DNA of 64,000 nt from positions 143,413-207,412 of the forward strand of contig JBFLWQ010000003.1 in NCBI GenBank assembly GCA_040757775.1. Reading direction: 5' to 3'. Below are positions 58,542 through 64,000 of the stretch, piece after piece. Numbering within the stretch: the first letter of the stretch is position 1; every line of letters starts with the position of its first letter. The notes under the pieces were generated by a model, which saw only the letters and a program-made list of their open reading frames with translations, was not told the DNA's origin and made no database searches. The stretch comes from Thermodesulfobacteriota bacterium (GTDB taxonomy: Bacteria > Desulfobacterota > UBA8473). The position numbers were made by a program, and so were the translations under genes.

Positions 58542-60071
58542 TTATAAGTATTTCTCTCGTAATTTGTATCTCTGCACCCTACCTGATGCGGTTTTTGGTA
58601 AGCTTTCGGTAAAATCTACCGATCTCGGAACTGCATAGTCAGGAAGGTTTTTCTGACAGAGTATAATTATCTCTTCCTCAGCGACCGCTCCTCCTCTCTT
58701 TACTACGATGGCTTTAATTGCCTCGCCCAGTTTTTCATCTGGTATACCTATTACTGCTGCCTCAAAAACCTGCGGATGCTGCAATATGATTTCTTCTATC
58801 TCTGAAGGTAAGACCATCCTCCCCTGAGTGGTGATGCTATCCTTCTTCCTGCCAGCAAGGTAGATATATCCCTCCTCATCTACCGTGGCCAGGTCACCGG
58901 TGTAGACGTAGCCTCCTCTTATAGTCTGTGCCGTAGCTTCAGGTGCAGTCCAATAGCCTTTCATTATGTCAGGTCCCTTAGCAATAATCTCACCAACCTG
59001 ACCTGGTTGAACATCCTCTCCTTGATCATCCACCACTCTTGCATCAACACATAGGGCTTCTCTGCCACAGGACTTCAATCTTCTCACCTTTTCTGGCGGG
59101 CCTTCGAAGATGAAGTCCTCAGGGGGAAGAAAAGTGATTAGCCCTATCTCACTTAGACCATACCCCACTACAAAGATATTTCCAAATAACTCTACCGCTC
59201 TTCGCCACACCTCTGGAGGATAATATCCAAATATAAATATACGGCGCAAGCTGGAGTAGTCATACTTATCAAGGTCAGGATAATCCATAATCTGCTGTAA
59301 AAATGCGGTGCCTGTGGTTAAGTTAGTTACTTTCTCCTTTTCAATGGTCTGGAGAAAACCTTTAGGTGTGAGGTCAGATGGGATAGCCAGGGTACAACCC
59401 ATATAAAAGCAGGGTATTGTTATTCTTGGAAGTAAATATGCCCAGAAATGAGGACCGCCAACAAGGCTAACACCCCCAGGACTCATATCATAGTTCATTG
59501 CATCTAAATCCATCAGGGCAGTTGCAAAAAGACTTTTATGCGTGTGCACCACCTGCTTTGAGATGCCGGTTGTCCCGCTCGTATTGGCGAAGTAGAGTAA
59601 ATCGTTTTCATTAATCTCAATGTCTGGCTCACGAGACGAAGACGTCGATATGAGTTCCTCATAGCCCACAAAGCCCTTGTCTGATGGGCCAAGAGTAATA
59701 TAGCCTTTTGCACTTTCGAGGGTAGGGCGTAGTGATTCCACCAGATTACGATACTTATTACCGCAGACTACAGCAGCGGCTTTGCCATTAATGATCAGGT
59801 GAAAAAAGTCCTTTTCGTGTAAAGCTGGATTTAGTACTGATGTCGCCACTCCTATCTTTGCCCCTGCCCAAAACAATTCCACATGCTGAAAGCAATCATC
59901 AGCAATCATAGCCACCCAATCGCCCTTACTCAAGCCCATATCCATCAGTGCGTTTGCAAGGCTATTGATACGCTCATTGAATTCCCTGAAGGTATATCGT
60001 ATGTCTTTAAAAATTATAGCATTTGCATTAGGGTACCGTCTGGTATTACTCTTGAGGATGTTTTTTATCAT
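58542..60071 (-). CDS. Acyl-CoA synthetase (class I adenylate-forming)
   Basis: The 509-residue protein has the AMP-binding signature T-S-G-T-T-G-I-S-K near residue 166, Y-G-L-S-E-I-G, Y-T-G-D-L-A, the hinge G-R-K-K-D and the C-terminal catalytic Lys in L-P-K-T-A-S-G-R-V-Q-R. It activates a free carboxylic acid to the CoA thioester; chain length or ring type cannot be told. Its ATG has a GGAGGAGA site and the duplicated leader element (60099-60270) lies directly upstream, suggesting regulated expression of this gene and perhaps of the minus-strand genes after it. Confidence 0.92.
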   Translation of the reverse strand: MIKNILKSNTRRYPNANAIIFKDIRYTFREFNERINSLANALMDMGLSKGDWVAMIADDCFQHVELFWAGAKIGVATSVLNPALHEKDFFHLIINGKAAAVVCGNKYRNLVESLRPTLESAKGYITLGPSDKGFVGYEELISTSSSREPDIEINENDLLYFANTSGTTGISKQVVHTHKSLFATALMDLDAMNYDMSPGGVSLVGGPHFWAYLLPRITIPCFYMGCTLAIPSDLTPKGFLQTIEKEKVTNLTTGTAFLQQIMDYPDLDKYDYSSLRRIFIFGYYPPEVWRRAVELFGNIFVVGYGLSEIGLITFLPPEDFIFEGPPEKVRRLKSCGREALCVDARVVDDQGEDVQPGQVGEIIAKGPDIMKGYWTAPEATAQTIRGGYVYTGDLATVDEEGYIYLAGRKKDSITTQGRMVLPSEIEEIILQHPQVFEAAVIGIPDEKLGEAIKAIVVKRGGAVAEEEIIILCQKNLPDYAVPRSVDFTESLPKTASGRVQRYKLREKYL

Positions 60072-60098
60072 TATTCTCCTCCAATATGTTCCTGAAAT

Positions 60099-60270
60099 AA
60101 AATAGGCGCCCTCCTTTTTGCCCTCTGTAATCTCAGGAACTAAGGAAAGACGCCCTCATAGCTGACCCCTTTGTGTTTAGGGTTTAAAGACTCGCAACAA
60201 CTATTATTTAACCATGCACGTACCTATACCTCAATTATCTGGTAAAATCTAGTTTTTTTTCATCTTTTTC
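60099..60270 (-). ncRNA. Candidate leader RNA with terminator-like hairpin (copy B), 5' of the acyl-CoA synthetase gene
   Basis: Read on the minus strand, conserved blocks (AGGTATAGGTA, ATGGTTA, ATAATAGTTGTT, TAAACCCTAA, AAAGGGG) lead into GGCGTCTTTCCTT, an inner CTG-AGATTA-CAG hairpin and the pairing AAGGAGGGCGCC, then a T-rich stretch and, about 28 bases on, the ATG at 60071. The position fits a transcription attenuator or riboswitch. Sequence and predicted stem are shared with copy A. No known riboswitch consensus was recognised. The rest of the 553-bp spacer (60271-60624) is AT-rich with a GTACATGGT direct repeat near 60385 and the gap gene's ribosome binding site. Confidence 0.5.
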
Positions 60271-60624
60271 TAGCCCTTTATTTCTGCATCTATGAGGCTT
60301 AAAAATGTACAGGATGTGATTATATAAAGCTGGCTACCACCATGTTTGGTTATACTCTTCTACCCAACTAACTTTTTGGTTGCGTACATGGTGAGTACAT
60401 GGTATATAGAAGATGATAGACCTTCTCCAGTTTATCTAATCTGAGAATCAAACCTTGTCTTTAACCTTGAATGTTAAACGAATCTAAAATGCGAAACCCT
60501 GAATTCCTAGACAGGAAAATAATATTCAAATGTTCAATGCAACCAGCGATATGAAAGTAATAATTATTTTTAAGAGAAGAATCAGAAATTTTCTTAATTC
60601 ATATATAGTAAGGAGGAACATATT

Positions 60625-61635
60625 ATGGCTATAAAATTGGCTATTAATGGTTTTGGGAGGATAGGGAGGTATATCGTCAGGGCGGCTGTTGACAGGAATG
60701 ATGTTGACATAGTGGCTGTTAATGCCAGATCTGACGCTAAGACACTTGCTCATCTTCTTAAATACGATTCAATCCACAGGTCTTTCCCTGGCGAGATTAA
60801 ACAAAAAGGTGATACAATTGTTGTCAATGGTAAAGAGATTAAGGCAACAAAGGTGACCGGTAAGGTTAGCGAGCTTCCCTGGAAAGAACTGGGAATTGAC
60901 ATTGTTATGGAGACTACAGGTAAGTTTCGAGACAGGGAAAGCACCTCACAACATCTTGTTGCCGGGGCAAAGAAGGTAATTATTGGAGCTCCCGGTAAGG
61001 AAGTTGATGCTACTCTGGTATATGGGGTTAATGAATCCAGCTATAACCCTTTGAAACACCACGTGGTATCCAATGCCTCCTGTACTACCAATTGTCTGGC
61101 TCCTGTTGCCAAAGTTTTGCATGAAAACTTTGGTATAGTGAAGGGATTAATGACAACAATCCATTCTTATACTATGGACCAGAGGTTACTGGATGGGTCA
61201 CATAAGGACTTAAGGAGAGCCAGGGCAGCAGCTTTATCTATGATTCCAACAACTACCGGTGCTGCTGTGGCAGTTGCCCAGGTCATACCTGAATTAAAAG
61301 GCAAACTGGATGGATTGGCAATTAGGGTGCCTACACCAAATGTGTCCCTGGTTGATTTAGTAGCTGATCTCAGCAGAAATGTAACCGTGGAAGAGGTAAA
61401 TGGTGCGTTAAAAAAGGCATCAGAGGGAGATCTAAAGGGTATCCTTTTGTATTGTGATGAGGAACTGGTTTCTGTTGATTTTACAAGCAGCGCTTTTTCA
61501 TCTATTGTAGATGCACCAACAACCAGCGTCATGGGTGGAAACATGGTAAAGGTATTAGCATGGTATGATAATGAAAGCGGGTTTTCTAACAGAATGATTG
61601 ACCTTGCTGCCTATATGGGAGAGAAACTAAATTAA
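60625..61635 (+). CDS. gap: Glyceraldehyde-3-phosphate dehydrogenase, type I
   Basis: The 336-residue protein has the NAD-binding start I-N-G-F-G-R-I-G-R, the catalytic [12 protein letters not shown] with active-site Cys, and the C-terminal W-Y-D-N-E-x-G-F-S-N-R. It oxidises glyceraldehyde-3-phosphate to 1,3-bisphosphoglycerate, or runs in reverse for gluconeogenesis. An AAGGAGG site precedes the ATG. It heads the gap-pgk-tpiA operon (spacings of 17 and 20 bases). Confidence 0.98.
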   Translation: MAIKLAINGFGRIGRYIVRAAVDRNDVDIVAVNARSDAKTLAHLLKYDSIHRSFPGEIKQKGDTIVVNGKEIKATKVTGKVSELPWKELGIDIVMETTGKFRDRESTSQHLVAGAKKVIIGAPGKEVDATLVYGVNESSYNPLKHHVVSNASCTTNCLAPVAKVLHENFGIVKGLMTTIHSYTMDQRLLDGSHKDLRRARAAALSMIPTTTGAAVAVAQVIPELKGKLDGLAIRVPTPNVSLVDLVADLSRNVTVEEVNGALKKASEGDLKGILLYCDEELVSVDFTSSAFSSIVDAPTTSVMGGNMVKVLAWYDNESGFSNRMIDLAAYMGEKLN

Positions 61636-61652
61636 ACAGGGAGGAGGATGGC

Positions 61653-62843
61653 GTGCCGATAAGATATATAAACGACCTGGATATTAGTGGGAAAAGATTA
61701 CTTATAAGGGTTGATTTCAATGTTCCGCTTGATGAGATGGGCAATATTACTGATGATACCAGAATAAGAGGAGTCCTTCCAACCATAAATTATGCCCTCG
61801 ATGAAGGTGCCAAGGTGATTCTGGCATCCCATATGGGTAGGCCAAAAGGTAAGGTTGATGAAAAACTGAGTTTGGAACCGGTAGCAAGAAGACTTAGGAG
61901 ATTATTAAAAAAAGATGTTGTTATGGCCAAAGACTGTATTGGTAATGATGTAGAGAAGATTGTTGATGATATGAACTCAAATTATGTTGTTCTCCTGGAG
62001 AACCTTAGATTTCATATCGAAGAAGAGAAAAATGATGAGAGTTTTGCAAAAGAGTTAGCCAGGTTAGCAGACGTGTATATCAATGACGCCTTTGCTATGT
62101 CTCACAGACCCCATGCCTCGGTAGTTGCCGTAACCAGATTCTTCGATGTATGCGGCGCTGGATTTTTGATGAAAAAAGAGCTTAATTACTTTGCCAGAGC
62201 GATGGATAATCCAGCCAGACCACTGGTGGCTATCATAGGGGGTGCCAAGGTTTCAAATAAACTGGCTGCGTTGGAAAATGTTATCAAGAAAGTGGATAAG
62301 TTAATAGTTGGGGGAGGGATGGCATTCACCTTTCTTAAAGCCCTTGGATATGATGTTGGAAAATCGTTGGTTGAAGACACATTAATAGATACAGCACAGA
62401 GGATTTTAAAATCTGCAAAGAAAAGAAAAGTAAAGTTTTACCTGCCTGTAGATTGTGTTGTTGCAGACAGGTTTGACCCTGAGGCAGAGACCAAGATCAC
62501 TACATTCCAGGAAATTCCCAAAGGCTGGATGGCTTTGGATATTGGTCCTGCTACCACCACACTTTTTGCTCAAGCCCTGCAGGATGCCAAGACCATTATC
62601 TGGAATGGGCCTATGGGGGCATTTGAGATGGACGCGTTTAGCAGAGGAACATTAGCAATGGTAAGTCATGTTGCCAATTCTTATGCACTGACTATTGTTG
62701 GTGGTGGAGACACAGATGTAGCTGTTCACAGAGCTGGAGAATTAAGCAATATATCCTATATATCCACTGGTGGAGGCGCCTTTATAAATTTGCTGGAGGG
62801 CAAGCAACTCCCCGGAATCGAGGCATTGAGGAACCAAAAGTAA
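61653..62843 (+). CDS. pgk: Phosphoglycerate kinase
   Basis: The 396-residue protein has the PGK motifs: R-V-D-F-N-V-P-L near residue 20, H-M-G-R-P-K-G near 62, L-L-E-N-L-R-F-H, the G-G-A-K-V-S-x-K block and the C-terminal G-G-G-D-T and S-T-G-G-G-A. It transfers phosphate between 1,3-bisphosphoglycerate and ADP. The start is a GTG with a GGAGGAGG site; no nearby ATG fits. Confidence 0.98.
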   Translation: MPIRYINDLDISGKRLLIRVDFNVPLDEMGNITDDTRIRGVLPTINYALDEGAKVILASHMGRPKGKVDEKLSLEPVARRLRRLLKKDVVMAKDCIGNDVEKIVDDMNSNYVVLLENLRFHIEEEKNDESFAKELARLADVYINDAFAMSHRPHASVVAVTRFFDVCGAGFLMKKELNYFARAMDNPARPLVAIIGGAKVSNKLAALENVIKKVDKLIVGGGMAFTFLKALGYDVGKSLVEDTLIDTAQRILKSAKKRKVKFYLPVDCVVADRFDPEAETKITTFQEIPKGWMALDIGPATTTLFAQALQDAKTIIWNGPMGAFEMDAFSRGTLAMVSHVANSYALTIVGGGDTDVAVHRAGELSNISYISTGGGAFINLLEGKQLPGIEALRNQK

Positions 62844-62863
62844 CCTTAAAGGTACAGTTCAAG

Positions 62864-63628
62864 ATGGGTTTAATAGTGAGAAAAGCAGTTATCGCTGGAA
62901 ATTGGAAGATGAATAAGACCGTTTCTGAGGCGGTTGATTTAATATCCAATCTCAAGGGTCTTGTATCAGATGTGACAGATTTGGAAATTGTGGTTGCCCC
63001 TCCTTTTTTAGCAATCTATCATGTGGCCCAGGAGGTAAAAGGCTCCAATATTCACGTTTCAGCTCAGGATGTATTCTGGGAGGAGGAAGGGGCATATACA
63101 GGTGCTGTGTCTCCAAAGATGCTGTTAGATATTGGATGCGAGTATGTCATTATCGGCCACTCTGAACGCAGGCAGTACTTTAGTGAAACCGATGAAACTG
63201 TTAATAAAAAAATAAAGAGTTCCCTGCAGCATGGTCTTATACCTATCTTTTGCGTAGGGGAGACCCTTCAACAGAGAGAGGCAGGAGAGACTTTTAATAT
63301 AATTGAAACACAGATTAAAAGTGGGCTGTCAGGTTTTTCTCCTTCAGACATGGAAGATGTAATCATTGCCTACGAGCCTGTATGGGCTATAGGTACAGGC
63401 AGGACAGCGACCGGTGAGCAGGCTGAAGAGGTTCACAGTTCTATAAGAAAGCTTTTAAAGGAAATTTATAAGGATACCGCAGACAGTATAAGAATCCTGT
63501 ACGGTGGAAGTGTAAAACCCGATAATATAGACGGACTGATGGCAAAGCCGAATATAGACGGGGCGTTAGTTGGAGGGGCAAGTTTGAAAGCTGATGATTT
63601 TGCAAGGATTGTAAAGTATCAAAGGTAA
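62864..63628 (+). CDS. tpiA: Triosephosphate isomerase
   Basis: The 254-residue protein has A-G-N-W-K-M-N-K at the start, the catalytic His in I-I-G-H-S-E-R-R, the catalytic Glu in A-Y-E-P-V-W-A-I-G-T-G and the phosphate loop Y-G-G-S-V. It interconverts dihydroxyacetone phosphate and glyceraldehyde-3-phosphate. The ATG at 62864 gives four more residues than usual; a GTG at 62876 is a possible alternative start. secG, often next in bacteria, is not seen in the following 185 bases, which hold only AT-rich sequence with short GAATT repeats. Confidence 0.98.
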   Translation: MGLIVRKAVIAGNWKMNKTVSEAVDLISNLKGLVSDVTDLEIVVAPPFLAIYHVAQEVKGSNIHVSAQDVFWEEEGAYTGAVSPKMLLDIGCEYVIIGHSERRQYFSETDETVNKKIKSSLQHGLIPIFCVGETLQQREAGETFNIIETQIKSGLSGFSPSDMEDVIIAYEPVWAIGTGRTATGEQAEEVHSSIRKLLKEIYKDTADSIRILYGGSVKPDNIDGLMAKPNIDGALVGGASLKADDFARIVKYQR

Positions 63629-63813
63629 GAATTCTGAATATCTCTGAAACCATAGTCAGATAATGCTATCGAAAATCTCTATTGTCAATAATTGAGTATT
63701 GTGTACCCAGAATTAAGAATTATGCCCAGAATTAGCAGAATTCCAGAAGGCTAATTTTAACGTATTCCTGTCCTCGAAAAACAAGTTCTTGTTGCAATCT
63801 TAAAGAGGTCCTT

Positions 63814-64000
63814 ATGTTGACCATTAGTTATATAAAAGTTATTGCCGAGAATTTTTATTGTTCTCAATGTGGGGAATGGGTATATTGTCCTGAAATGAAC
63901 TATAAATACCAGGATGAAGATGGAAAAAGCGTTGAGAAAATTGGTGAAGGGTGTACAAAACAGGACAAAGAGGGAGAATACCTTGAATGTCCTGCGTGTA
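63814..64000 (+). CDS. Partial zinc-ribbon protein, runs off the window
   Basis: An ATG at 63814 with an AAAGAGG site opens a frame that continues to the window end (62 codons). It encodes Y-C-S-Q-C-G, a later C and C-P-A-C, suggesting two zinc-binding Cys pairs. The region is rich in Lys, Glu and aromatic residues. Family and full length are unknown. Confidence 0.5.
   Translation, partial: MLTISYIKVIAENFYCSQCGEWVYCPEMNYKYQDEDGKSVEKIGEGCTKQDKEGEYLECPAC

Overview
The window reads as a chromosomal segment of a Gram-negative anaerobe, most like a deltaproteobacterium (Desulfobacterota). The pointers are an hrcA-grpE-dnaK locus with a CIRCE operator, pyruvate phosphate dikinase, an archaeal-type split coenzyme-B12 acyl-CoA mutase, PAS-LuxR regulators, lipoprotein signal peptides, low-to-middle GC and many short palindromic repeats. 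No rRNA, CRISPR array, intact insertion sequence or replication origin is visible. The organism assignment is inference.

Regions. 1-1880 is a decayed patch: small unknown genes, gene remnants (a 5' copy of the Fe-S gene at 1884 joined to an HsdS-like tail; possible phosphatase and nucleotidyltransferase scraps) and a toxin-antitoxin-like pair. 1884-10737 is a mostly co-directional housekeeping run: Fe-S protein, nicotinate phosphoribosyltransferase, Hsp20, Lon, Pcm, a MetE-like protein, XseA and an M23 peptidase. 10729-21007 is on the minus strand: an IspH-UbiA fusion, TlyA, PpdK, GlyS, GlyQ, a GAF-Fis regulator and MoaC. TatA/TatC (+) follow, then a PLD-family nuclease and the CIRCE-controlled heat-shock genes (-).

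27465-45840 starts with tRNA-Leu(UAA) and mixes housekeeping genes (ValS, NadC, CoaX, DUF167, SuhB, an SDR, FdhD) with an accessory set of three exported caspase-fold proteins: a TPR-CHAT lipoprotein, an ankyrin-caspase and a caspase lipoprotein. A nucleotidyltransferase/small-protein pair lies between the last two. 45851-49283 holds RibF, tRNA-Leu(CAG), a HicBA-like pair beside a transposase remnant, and two envelope proteins.

49783-60071 (minus) looks like a catabolic island: B12-binding and catalytic subunits of an acyl-CoA mutase whose substrate pocket has lost the methylmalonyl-CoA residues, two periplasmic substrate-binding proteins, a PAS-LuxR regulator, an NMO-like flavoprotein, a PaaK-like ligase and an acyl-CoA synthetase. 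A ~170-nt leader with a terminator-like hairpin precedes the synthetase gene and recurs at 49382. The window ends with the glycolytic gap-pgk-tpiA operon (+) and a partial zinc-ribbon gene.

Most notable: the divergent acyl-CoA mutase with its CoA-ligase neighbourhood, the duplicated leader RNA candidate, the three exported caspase-fold proteins, the IspH-UbiA fusion, and a repeat landscape with REP-like palindromes plus a REP-associated transposase remnant.
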